Shown piece after piece: positions 1 through 6,542 of a DNA stretch of 6,572 nucleotides (position 1 is the stretch's first letter; every line of letters begins with the position of its first letter). The stretch is from the NCBI GenBank assembly GCA_018400255.1, contig JAGYMO010000236.1:1-6572 (forward strand), read 5' to 3'. The stretch is from Deltaproteobacteria bacterium (GTDB taxonomy: Bacteria; Desulfobacterota; DSM-4660; Desulfatiglandales; B25-G16). The notes under the pieces were generated by a model. It saw only the letters and a list, made by a program, of their open reading frames with translations. It was not told where the DNA came from and did not search any database. Position numbers and translations under genes: made by a program.

Positions 1-93
1 GACCTGCGCTGGTGTCAGGGTAATCTCCAATACCTGCGCCTGCTCGGGACCCGTTTTTGTGGCGGGCAGAACGCTGAACCCGTGAACGGTTAC
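1..93 (-). mobile_element. Probable terminal fragment of an IS66-family insertion sequence
   Basis: Read on the minus strand from base 93, the segment begins GTAACCGTTCACGGG. IS66-family inverted repeats are known to start with GTAA, and this extended form resembles IS66 ends I recall. The segment is about 60% GC, clearly richer than the adjacent murB. A minus-strand frame stays open to base 1 and reads LEITLTPAQV near the edge (bases 30 to 1, possible TTG start). This resembles the first residues of IS66-type TnpC transposases, but only about ten codons are visible. The element's body, its other end and any 8-bp target duplication lie outside the window. Contigs often break inside such repeats, which fits a window starting here. 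The family call is inference from the terminus and composition; another IS family or a non-IS repeat remains possible. Confidence 0.45.
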
Positions 94-140
94 AAACAGA
101 CATAGGTGATAAGTGCCGGGGCTTGTTTTTTAAGGTATAG
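94..140 (+). pseudogene. Possible remnant of the murC 3' end
   Basis: In many bacteria murC lies directly upstream of murB, and MurC proteins end near a motif like V-I-x-x-GAGD-(I/L/V)-x-K-V. Here bases 106-123 read VISAGA in one frame, and bases 120-140 read GLFFKV followed by a TAG stop in another. Together they resemble a MurC tail that has lost a few bases. The VISAGA frame is closed upstream by a TAG at 103-105, so no intact gene can run into it from the left. The match is short and could be chance. If real, it suggests that insertion of the element at 1-93 was followed by decay of murC. Confidence 0.2.
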
Positions 141-146
141 GGTAAA

Positions 147-1064
147 ATGGATTACAGCATAAAAAACGCTATACAAAAACTCGGAGGAGATTCAGTCATT
201 TTTGATTTTCCCATGAGTAAATACACCACAATACGGGCAGGCGGTAATGCAGAGGTTTTATTTAGGGCCAGTAATGTAGAGGGATTAAGGGAGGTGTTAC
301 TCTTTCTAGTTCAAGAGCAGGTGCCATATTTAACGGTAGGGAAGGGAAGCAATATTCTTGTACTAGATGGCGGACTGGACGGCGTTGTTATCACACTTGG
401 AGGATCTTTAGCCTTTGTTGATGATGATAAAATCGTTGATTCGGGCTTGTTTGCAAGCTCTGCAATAGCATTGCCTAAACTTGTTGCCTATTGCGCAAAA
501 AATGGTCTGGCCGGCATTGAATTTTTAGCAGGTATTCCAGGGACATTGGGGGGGGCTATCGCTATGAATGCCGGGAGTATGGGCAAAGAGATTAAAGATG
601 TAGTCTTAGAGGTTTCTTTTTTGAATAGAAAAGGAGAAATAGAAAGAAAGGATATATCTGAACTAAAATTCCAATATAGAGAACTTGCCTTTAACACAGG
701 GGATATAATACTAAGCGCAAGATTGAAATTAAAGGCAGATCAGCCATCTTTAATCAAAGATAGGATTTTTAAGAATATTAAAGATAGAAACGCAAAATTT
801 CCATTTAACATGCCATCCGCTGGATCAATTTTCAAGAACCCTGATGGCGATTATGCAGGTCGGCTTATTGAATTATCAGGCTTGAAGGGTAAAGGCATAG
901 GGGGGGCTGTGATCTCGAATGAACATGGAAATTTTATTGTTACGAAGGGTAAGACATCTGCCTCTGACGTAGTTGAATTAATGAATTTAGCGAAAAACAG
1001 GGTTAAAGAATTATTTAATATAACTTTAACGCCTGAGATAAAGATAGTAGGGAAGCCATGTTGA
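147..1064 (+). CDS. murB: UDP-N-acetylenolpyruvoylglucosamine reductase MurB
   Basis: This cytoplasmic FAD enzyme reduces UDP-GlcNAc-enolpyruvate to UDP-MurNAc with NADPH, the second committed step of peptidoglycan precursor synthesis. The 305-residue product has the family motifs in order: YTTIRAGGNAE (26-36) and GKGSNILV (65-72) of the FAD domain, the flavin-contacting segment GIEFLAGIPGTLGG (123-136), SAGSIFKNP (224-232) with the catalytic serine at 227, GRLIELSGLKG (238-248), ISNEHGNFIV (256-265), and the C-terminal LTPEIK with Glu297 at the second catalytic position. The length matches the shorter, type II MurB class. The ATG at 147 leaves the usual 25 or so residues before YTTIRAGG. Its ribosome site is poor (AGGG at 139-142, only 4 nt away). 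The gene carries a G8 tract (548-555) and a G7 tract (900-906) but stays in frame. No complete murC precedes it. Confidence 0.97.
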   Translation: MDYSIKNAIQKLGGDSVIFDFPMSKYTTIRAGGNAEVLFRASNVEGLREVLLFLVQEQVPYLTVGKGSNILVLDGGLDGVVITLGGSLAFVDDDKIVDSGLFASSAIALPKLVAYCAKNGLAGIEFLAGIPGTLGGAIAMNAGSMGKEIKDVVLEVSFLNRKGEIERKDISELKFQYRELAFNTGDIILSARLKLKADQPSLIKDRIFKNIKDRNAKFPFNMPSAGSIFKNPDGDYAGRLIELSGLKGKGIGGAVISNEHGNFIVTKGKTSASDVVELMNLAKNRVKELFNITLTPEIKIVGKPC

Positions 1065-1095
1065 TTGGTCTTCTCTTTAGTATGAATTTTAACCT

Positions 1096-1117
1096 GTAGG
1101 TTATTTTAACCTATTTT
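1096..1117 (+). terminator. Weak hairpin after murB, possible terminator or attenuator
   Basis: The arms GTAGGTTA (1096-1103) and TAACCTAT (1107-1114) pair over 8 positions including one G-U, with a 3-nt loop and a short T-run (1114-1117). An additional TAACCT at 1090-1095 can pair instead with AGGTTA at 1098-1103, so two exclusive hairpins share the middle arm. The 10-mer ATTTTAACCT occurs at 1086-1095 and again at 1103-1112. The stem is AT-rich and the U-tract short, so termination would be partial at best. Confidence 0.3.
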
Positions 1118-1229
1118 AAGATTTATGGTTGCTATCGTAGTTAAAGATTTTGGTGCGTACGAAAAAATTTTTATCCTATATTGAATAAACTGAAAGATTA
1201 GGATGATTAAATTCTAAAGGAAAAGAATA

Positions 1230-2060
1230 ATGAAAAGGGCATCTGTTTTAAATAAGCAGTCAATAAGGAGAGACAGGGGAAAGGATATTTTGTTGCTAAA
1301 AAGGGTATTAGGCCAATTAGGCTTTGGCATGATTAAGGTATTTCTATTTATATTTGCACTTGGGGTTATTTCCCTGGCATTTACATACGGGTACAAATTT
1401 CTTTCCCTTTCCGATTATCTTAAATTAGAAAATATTGTTATTACCGGAATCGATACAAATCTTAGGCAAGAATTGATTGATTCATCAGTAATAAAGGACG
1501 GCGAGAGCTATTTATCCATTGACACGTATCGTTTGAAGAAAGACATAGAGGAGCATCCATGGATCAGGTCTGTAACTCTAAAAAAGAAATTTCCGGATAC
1601 CTTATATATTAACGTGGAAGGGGAAAAGGCATCTGCAATTGTAATTTCGGGAGAGCATTCATATTTCATGAATAATAAAGGAGTTATATTTAAGGATGTT
1701 GAAAAAAATGATTGCGTTGATTTCCCCGCAATAACAGGGCTTGACAGGGATAGAATAGAAGACGGGAAATTTCTTAAAATTGCTGCATCCATAGTAAATA
1801 TAATTCAGATTGAAGACAGACCATTATCACCAGAGCAATTGTCAGAGATTCATATAGATGATTACGGGGATGTCACCATCTACTTTAATAAATTGCCATT
1901 GAAGATATTTCTTGGGAAAGAGTTACTCAATAGGAGAATACATTTATTGAAACATATTATAAAAAATCTCGACGATAATAACCAGCTATATCGAGTCACC
2001 TATATTGATTTGGGCTATAGTGATAGAGCTGTTGTTGCGTTTAATGAAAAGGTGATTTAA
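1230..2060 (+). CDS. ftsQ: Cell division protein FtsQ (POTRA domain, bitopic)
   Basis: FtsQ is a single-pass inner-membrane protein that links the cytoplasmic Z-ring to the septal synthase complex, in model bacteria through FtsB and FtsL. The 276-residue product shows a basic cytoplasmic N-terminus (1-30, rich in Lys and Arg), one hydrophobic segment (about 34-54) and a POTRA domain (about 63-132) with the typical core LENIVITGID and HPWIRSVTLKKKFPDTL, where P-W-I is a family hallmark. A beta-rich FtsQ-type domain (about 135-270) follows, including PAITGLD at 166-172. The ATG at 1230 has AAAGGA (1216-1221) 8 nt upstream. Position between murB and ftsA supports the assignment, since the primary sequence of FtsQ is weakly conserved. 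A ddl gene, often found just before ftsQ, is absent here; the 165-bp gap shows no substitute gene. Confidence 0.93.
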   Translation: MKRASVLNKQSIRRDRGKDILLLKRVLGQLGFGMIKVFLFIFALGVISLAFTYGYKFLSLSDYLKLENIVITGIDTNLRQELIDSSVIKDGESYLSIDTYRLKKDIEEHPWIRSVTLKKKFPDTLYINVEGEKASAIVISGEHSYFMNNKGVIFKDVEKNDCVDFPAITGLDRDRIEDGKFLKIAASIVNIIQIEDRPLSPEQLSEIHIDDYGDVTIYFNKLPLKIFLGKELLNRRIHLLKHIIKNLDDNNQLYRVTYIDLGYSDRAVVAFNEKVI

Positions 2061-2089
2061 GAATTTGGAATTTTTTTTCCCTTTCTTTT

Positions 2090-2107
2090 TATAGGGCTAG
2101 CCATATA
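2090..2107. promoter_or_regulatory. Near-perfect 18-bp palindrome in the ftsQ-ftsA gap
   Basis: TATAGGGCTAGCCATATA is symmetric about 2098/2099 with a single mismatched pair (G2094 against A2103), and the core GGCTAGCC is perfect. It follows a pyrimidine tract (2071-2090) and sits about 20 bp before the ftsA ribosome site. It could be a dimeric-regulator site or a small RNA hairpin. There is no long T-run after it, which argues against an intrinsic terminator. The role is inferred only from symmetry and position. Confidence 0.3.
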
Positions 2108-2126
2108 AGTAATGGCAGTAAAAACA

Positions 2127-2132
2127 AGGAGG
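2127..2132 (+). promoter_or_regulatory. Ribosome binding site that fixes the ftsA start
   Basis: AGGAGG lies 7 nt before the ATG at 2140. A TTG in the same frame at 2134 would give two extra residues but is only 1 nt from this site, too close to be used. The spacing therefore selects ATG 2140. Confidence 0.85.
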
Positions 2133-2139
2133 GTTGATC

Positions 2140-3366
2140 ATGACGGAAGAATTGGTAGTTGGGCTTGATATCGGAACGAGTAAGATCTGCGCAGTGGTTG
2201 GAGAGGTTAGGCCTGATGGTATGGTTGAAATTGTAGGAATGGGTTCTCACCCGTCTATAGGGCTCAGGAAGGGCGTAGTAGTCAATATAGATAGCACGGT
2301 AAATAGCATTAGAGAGGCTGTAGAGGAAGCTGAGACAATGGCTGGGTGTGAGATAAGTTCAGTGTTTGCTGGGATTGCCGGAGGCCATGTAAAGGGTTTT
2401 AATAGCCATGGTGTAATAGCGCTAAAAAATAGAGAGGTAGGTAAACGTGACATAGAGAGGGTAATTGATGCTGCACGGGCGGTTGCAATACCCATGGATA
2501 GAGAGGTAATCCACACACTCCCCCAAGAATTTATTGTTGATGATCAAGCAGGTATAAGTGATCCATCAGGAATGTCAGGTGTTCGTCTTGAGGTCAAGGT
2601 CCATATTGTAACGGGCGCAGTTACATCAGCCCAGAATATTATTCGTTGTGCAAACCGTGCAGGGCTGGATGTTTACGACATTGTTCTTGAATCCCTTGCA
2701 TCGAGTGAGGCTGTGCTAACAGATGAGGAACGAAACCTTGGCGTTGCATTAGTAGACTTTGGAGGAGGAACAACGGACCTGGCGATTTTCTCACAGGGCT
2801 CCATTAAACACACATCTGTTTTAGCTTTAGGCGGTGATAATCTTACAAATGACGTGGCTATTGGAATCAGGACACCATTTAAAGAAGCGGAAAAGATTAA
2901 GATAAAATATGGATGTGCCCTTAGTTCATTAATAGGCAAAGATGAAACTATTGAGGTCCCAAGCGTAGGGGGAGGAAAACCGAGGATTATAAGCAGGGAG
3001 TTGCTTGGAGAAATCTTGGAGCTGAGGGTTGCGGAAACTTTTGAGCTTATTCAGCAAGAAATGATCAAGTCCGGTTATGACGACCTGGTAATTTCCGGTG
3101 TAGTTGCCACTGGTGGTTCCTCCCTTCTTCCAGGGGTTCCAGAGATTATAGAACAGGTTTTTAATATGCCATCAAGAATTGGCTATCCCATTAATATTGG
3201 TGGATTAAAGGATATTATAAATAGCCCGATGTACTCCACGGCAGTTGGCTTAGTGCTCCATGGGGTCCATGCCCAGCATAGTGAGAAGAAATTTAGGATA
3301 AGAGATACAAATATATTCAATAAGGTAATATCGAGAATGAAAAGGTGGTTTGTAAATGGGGATTAA
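2140..3366 (+). CDS. ftsA: Cell division protein FtsA (actin-like Z-ring membrane tether)
   Basis: FtsA is an actin-fold ATPase that binds the FtsZ C-terminal peptide, anchors the ring to the inner membrane and recruits later division proteins. From ATG 2140 the product has 408 residues. The phosphate-1 motif GLDIGTSK lies at 8-15. Residues about 85-160 form the FtsA-specific SHS2/1C insert, including HTLPQEFIVDDQ (125-136). The phosphate-2 motif VDFGGGTTDLAIF is at 205-217 and the adenosine motif ATGGSSLLPGV at 323-333. The C-terminal stretch from about 392 to 404 (NKVISRMKRWF) has alternating basic and hydrophobic residues, as expected for the membrane-targeting amphipathic helix. All nucleotide-binding motifs are intact and the length is typical. 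It is 79 bp downstream of ftsQ and 107 bp upstream of ftsZ, the standard order. A strong ribosome site suggests good translation. Confidence 0.97.
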   Translation: MTEELVVGLDIGTSKICAVVGEVRPDGMVEIVGMGSHPSIGLRKGVVVNIDSTVNSIREAVEEAETMAGCEISSVFAGIAGGHVKGFNSHGVIALKNREVGKRDIERVIDAARAVAIPMDREVIHTLPQEFIVDDQAGISDPSGMSGVRLEVKVHIVTGAVTSAQNIIRCANRAGLDVYDIVLESLASSEAVLTDEERNLGVALVDFGGGTTDLAIFSQGSIKHTSVLALGGDNLTNDVAIGIRTPFKEAEKIKIKYGCALSSLIGKDETIEVPSVGGGKPRIISRELLGEILELRVAETFELIQQEMIKSGYDDLVISGVVATGGSSLLPGVPEIIEQVFNMPSRIGYPINIGGLKDIINSPMYSTAVGLVLHGVHAQHSEKKFRIRDTNIFNKVISRMKRWFVNGD

Positions 3367-3449
3367 GTAAGAATTAGGAGAAATAGTCATTAATTAATTT
3401 ACTATAAGGCATTTAACCTTGAAATTCTCGGACATTAATAAATTAAAAC

Positions 3450-3455
3450 TATAAT
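3450..3455 (+). promoter_or_regulatory. Possible -10 element of an ftsZ promoter
   Basis: A consensus TATAAT lies 18 nt before the ftsZ ATG, in the 107-bp ftsA-ftsZ gap. No good -35 sits at the usual spacing: TTGAAA at 3419-3424 is 25 nt away, and the sequence 17 nt upstream is poor. Separate ftsZ promoters are common in dcw clusters, but transcription from here would leave a leader of only about 12 nt. The match may be chance in AT-rich DNA. Confidence 0.25.
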
Positions 3456-3462
3456 CAAGAAA

Positions 3463-3468
3463 AGGAGG
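3463..3468 (+). promoter_or_regulatory. Strong ribosome binding site of ftsZ
   Basis: AGGAGG within AAAGGAGG lies 5 nt before the ATG at 3474. It matches the anti-Shine-Dalgarno fully and fits the high FtsZ level a cell needs relative to FtsA and FtsQ. Confidence 0.8.
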
Positions 3469-3473
3469 AAATC

Positions 3474-4664
3474 ATGAGATATGAATTTGTTGAATCCGAT
3501 TCAAGTGCCAAGATAAAGGTTTTTGGTGTAGGAGGGGCAGGAGGTAATGCAATTAATAATATGATTGCCGTAGGCCTTAAAGGGGTAGAATTTATCAATG
3601 CGAATACTGATAAACAGGCCCTTGATATAAGCCCTTGCATTAGTAAGCTTCAACTGGGCTTAAATACGACTCATGGCTTGGGATCTGGTGCAGACCCGGA
3701 GAAGGGTGCGATGGCTGCAGAGGAAAGTATAGAGGCAATTAGGTCTGCCGCAGAGGATTCTGATATGGTCTTTATTACCGCAGGTATGGGTGGAGGAACA
3801 GGCACAGGTGCTTCTCCAATAATTGCAAGGGAAAGTAGAAATCTAGGCGCCCTTACAGTAGGTGTTGTGACAAAGCCCTTTGATTTTGAGGGTGAGAAGA
3901 GGATGAAAACAGCTTTGCTTGGTATTGAGGAACTGAAAAAAGAAGTTGACACTCTTTTAATTATCCCTAACCAGAGGCTAAAGGCACTGGGAGATAAAGG
4001 TGCATCCTTTTTAGAGCTCATGAAGAAGGCTGATGATGTTTTGCTATATGCTGTTAAGGGAATATCCGATCTTATTATTATACCTGGCTTTATTAATCTC
4101 GATTTTGCTGACGTTAGAAGGGTTATGGGAAGAATGGGCACTGCTATAATGGGTACCGGCATTGCAAGCGGCGAAACTAGGGCCATTGAGGCCGCGCAAA
4201 AGGCAATTAACAGCCCGTTGTTAGAGGATATATCAATTGATCAGGCAAAGGGTGTGCTTATTAATATTACGGGCTCTGCTAAGATGAGTATGGATGAGAT
4301 AAGTGATGCGTCATCCTTTGTAAAAGATGAGGTGCATTCTAGCGCGGAGATTATATGGGGTATGGTATTTGATGAAACTATGGGCGATGAGATACGCATA
4401 ACTGTGATTGCTACGGGTATTGGAGATAAAAAGGAAAGAAAGGTTATTAACTTGCGAGGCATTGACCCCGAAAATATAGATGAAAATTGGAATTCAATGA
4501 CAGAAGAGGATCTTAATAAGCCGACATTTCAAAGGCGTTTGGCCAATAGCGAAAAATATCAACAGGAGCAAGATTTAATACCCTCTAAGAAGGGGATATT
4601 CCATAGAGTTTTCCAGAAGTCGGATTTGGACTACCCTACATTCTTAAGAAAGCAAGCAGATTAA
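3474..4664 (+). CDS. ftsZ: Cell division GTPase FtsZ
   Basis: FtsZ is the tubulin-like GTPase that polymerises at midcell into the ring guiding septation. The 396-residue product has the nucleotide-binding loop GVGGAGGNAINNM (18-30), NTDKQAL (44-50), THGLGSGADPEKG (66-78), the tubulin signature GGGTGTG (106-112) and the synergy loop NLDFADV (208-214), whose Asp210 and Asp213 match the catalytic acids that complete the neighbouring subunit's GTPase site. The core ends near residue 320. A charged linker of about 60 residues leads to the C-terminal peptide DLDYPTFLRKQAD (384-396), the docking site for FtsA and other partners. The linker contains a second similar motif, EDLNKPTFQRR (345-355). It is preceded by a strong ribosome site. 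Its TAA stop overlaps the next gene's ATG by one base, so the two are probably co-transcribed and translationally coupled. Confidence 0.98.
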   Translation: MRYEFVESDSSAKIKVFGVGGAGGNAINNMIAVGLKGVEFINANTDKQALDISPCISKLQLGLNTTHGLGSGADPEKGAMAAEESIEAIRSAAEDSDMVFITAGMGGGTGTGASPIIARESRNLGALTVGVVTKPFDFEGEKRMKTALLGIEELKKEVDTLLIIPNQRLKALGDKGASFLELMKKADDVLLYAVKGISDLIIIPGFINLDFADVRRVMGRMGTAIMGTGIASGETRAIEAAQKAINSPLLEDISIDQAKGVLINITGSAKMSMDEISDASSFVKDEVHSSAEIIWGMVFDETMGDEIRITVIATGIGDKKERKVINLRGIDPENIDENWNSMTEEDLNKPTFQRRLANSEKYQQEQDLIPSKKGIFHRVFQKSDLDYPTFLRKQAD

Positions 4665-6406
4665 TGGAAACAATAACCACTCTCTTAAGGAAGCGATTGT
4701 CAAAGGAGAGAGGTACAATAAAAAAAGGTTGGGGTGGAAAGCTACCCGTTGCCCTCATTTATCCGAACTATTACACTCTCGGTATGTCCAATCTTGGCTT
4801 TCAGGCAATCTATGGAATACTTAATGACAATAATAAAATAGTTGCAGAGAGGGTATTTTTGCCTGAAATGGAGGAGCTTTCTATTTATAAAGCTACAAAA
4901 ACATCCTTGCTTTCTTTAGAATCTCAAATGCCGCTTACAAAATTTCACATTCTGGCCTTTTCCATTTCTTTTGAAAATGATTATCTGAACATGCTATCAA
5001 TACTTGATTTAAGTAACATTCCCCTTTTAAGTAAAGACAGACAAGTAGGCTACCCCTTAATAATGGCAGGCGGAGCAACAACCTTTATGAATCCTGAGCC
5101 TATTGCTGATTTTATTGATTGTTTTTTAATCGGTGAGGGCGAGGTGATTTTGGAGAAGTTTTTTGATGTATATATGGGCTTACAATTATATGAGCTCAAA
5201 AAACAGGATGCCCTTGAGGTGCTTGCGAGGGATGTAAGTGGAGTTTATTGCCCTTCTCTCTTTCATGTAGAATATAATTCACAGGGATGGATATCTTCCT
5301 TCGAGCCTCTATTACCATCTTTGCCTGCTAAAGTTGAGGTTGTAAAGAATATGCCTTTTAAAGGTCCGCTATTGCGGTCGAGGATTGTAACGCCACTAAC
5401 AGAGTTTTCTGATACCATACTTGTCGAGTTAAATCGTGGCTGTGGTTATTCTTGTAGATTTTGTGCTGCCGGATACTTCTATAGACCACCTAGAATTTTA
5501 GAAAAGGAAACATTGATTGAGTCATTAAAAGACATTTTAACGGAAAACATAAGATTAGGTCTTGTAAGCCCATCAATCTCTGATGTGCCAGGGATAGAGG
5601 ACATAACGAGTTTTATTATTGAGAATGGCGGTAGTTTTTCCGCATCATCTATGAGGGCGGATTCATTGACGGAAGGGCTCGTAGAGAATTTAAAGAAAAG
5701 CGGTCAAAAAACTATTACTATTGCTCCTGAGACTGGCAGTGAGCGTTTGAGGAGAGTCATAAATAAAAAGATTACAAATGAGGACGTTATTAATGCAGTC
5801 ATACTTATTAGTAAAATGGGTTTTTTCCATATAAAGCTATACATTATGATTGGCCTTCCAACTGAAAAAAGGGAGGATATAAAATCTATTGTTAATCTGG
5901 TTAAATTAATACGTCACAATATAGTAAAGGAGAGCCGACAGAGGAAACGAATTGGCAGGATAAGGCTAAGTGTCAACTGCTTTATTCCAAAACCCTTTAC
6001 TCCTTTTCAATGGTTACCAATGGATACAATAGAGTCTCTTAAGGAAAAGCAAAGGTTTTTAAATAAGGCCCTGTTAAAAGAGGGAGGTGTTAGCGCCGGC
6101 TTTGACATACCTAAATGGTCTTACATTCAGACCTTGCTTTCTGTAGGTGATAGGCGTGTAGGGAGAATGCTATTAACAACATATAAAAACGGCGGCAATT
6201 GGAAGCAAGCGCTTAGATCCTCAGATGTCAACCCAGATTTTTTTGTATATAGGGATAAAGATATTAACGAAAGGCTTCCTTGGGATTTCATCGACAATAA
6301 GATAAAGAAATCTTTTCTCCAAGAGGAATATAAACTTGCATTGTCATCTATAGAATCTCCTGGATGTAATGTTGGAAATTGCACACGGTGTGGTGTTTGC
6401 AATTAG
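4664..6406 (+). CDS. Radical SAM protein with B12-binding-like N-terminus, function unknown
   Basis: The 580-residue product is a radical SAM enzyme. RGCGYSCRFC gives the 4Fe-4S ligands Cys260, Cys264 and Cys267 in the CxxxCxxC spacing, and APETGSERLRR (354-364) and KLYIMIGLPTE (391-401) are later barrel motifs of the COG1032 group. The N-terminal 170 or so residues, with YPNYYTLGMSNLGFQ (33-47) and AGGATTFMNPEP (135-146), resemble the domain that binds cobalamin in relatives, but the DxHxxG cobalamin motif is not seen. The end has four cysteines in CNVGNCTRCGVC (568-579), which could hold a second cluster or zinc. I recall close relatives beside ftsZ in deltaproteobacteria. It lacks the DUF2344 domain found with the TIGR03960 family and seems distinct from that family. 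The start overlaps the ftsZ stop (TAATG) with no clear ribosome site, implying coupled translation. Substrate and reaction cannot be predicted. Confidence 0.9.
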   Translation: METITTLLRKRLSKERGTIKKGWGGKLPVALIYPNYYTLGMSNLGFQAIYGILNDNNKIVAERVFLPEMEELSIYKATKTSLLSLESQMPLTKFHILAFSISFENDYLNMLSILDLSNIPLLSKDRQVGYPLIMAGGATTFMNPEPIADFIDCFLIGEGEVILEKFFDVYMGLQLYELKKQDALEVLARDVSGVYCPSLFHVEYNSQGWISSFEPLLPSLPAKVEVVKNMPFKGPLLRSRIVTPLTEFSDTILVELNRGCGYSCRFCAAGYFYRPPRILEKETLIESLKDILTENIRLGLVSPSISDVPGIEDITSFIIENGGSFSASSMRADSLTEGLVENLKKSGQKTITIAPETGSERLRRVINKKITNEDVINAVILISKMGFFHIKLYIMIGLPTEKREDIKSIVNLVKLIRHNIVKESRQRKRIGRIRLSVNCFIPKPFTPFQWLPMDTIESLKEKQRFLNKALLKEGGVSAGFDIPKWSYIQTLLSVGDRRVGRMLLTTYKNGGNWKQALRSSDVNPDFFVYRDKDINERLPWDFIDNKIKKSFLQEEYKLALSSIESPGCNVGNCTRCGVCN

Positions 6407-6413
6407 CTAGAAA

Positions 6414-6437
6414 AAGGATCTATGTGGAGAGAACCTT
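6414..6437 (+). terminator. Weak hairpin after the radical SAM gene
   Basis: AAGGATCT (6414-6421) pairs with AGAACCTT (6430-6437) through 7 of 8 positions (one A-A mismatch) around an 8-nt loop. It lies 8 nt after the stop codon, where an operon terminator would be expected. Only a short TTTT follows, 5 nt later, so the U-tract is poor. Confidence 0.25.
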
Positions 6438-6445
6438 CACAATTT

Positions 6446-6454
6446 TGATATAAT
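6446..6454 (+). promoter_or_regulatory. Extended -10 promoter element, pointing out of the window
   Basis: TGATATAAT is a perfect extended -10 (TGnTATAAT). No convincing -35 is present 16-18 nt upstream, which extended -10 promoters can tolerate. It would start transcription near 6461, heading right. No coding start follows before the window ends, so any target gene lies outside. The 166 bp after 6406 otherwise show no gene. Confidence 0.3.
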
Positions 6455-6542
6455 CGAAAAGCAAAAATACTTTTTATTATCAAATAAACCTTCCCTGTTT
6501 CTTATCCATAATCCTCCCCCCCCCTGATCCCTGAGAAAAAAG

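Noticed and set aside
1150..1182. Possible ftsQ promoter (TTGGTG with TATATT)
   Set aside because: The spacing is 21 nt and both hexamers are weak, so it does not rise above the AT-rich background.
1125..1184. 19-codon reading frame MVAIVVKDFGAYEKIFILY in the murB-ftsQ gap
   Set aside because: It has no Shine-Dalgarno site and no recognised family, and such short frames are expected by chance.
2134..2139. TTG start giving FtsA two extra residues
   Set aside because: It is 1 nt from AGGAGG, whereas ATG 2140 has an ideal 7-nt spacing.
3389..3426. AT-rich dyads (ATTAATTAAT, AAGG/CCTT) in the ftsA-ftsZ gap
   Set aside because: The arms are short and of low complexity, with no T-run or conserved pattern to support a function.
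3671..4186. Open frame of 171 codons on the minus strand within ftsZ
   Set aside because: It lies wholly antisense to a highly conserved ftsZ core, is rich in Ser, Pro, Ile and Ala as expected from the reverse frame of Gly/Asp/Asn codons, and shows no recognisable domain.
6127..6402. Open frame of 91 codons on the minus strand at the end of the radical SAM gene
   Set aside because: It is antisense to conserved coding sequence, including the cysteine motif, and has no family resemblance.
6422..6448. Short frame MWREPSQF after the radical SAM gene
   Set aside because: Eight codons, no ribosome site, and it overlaps the weak hairpin.
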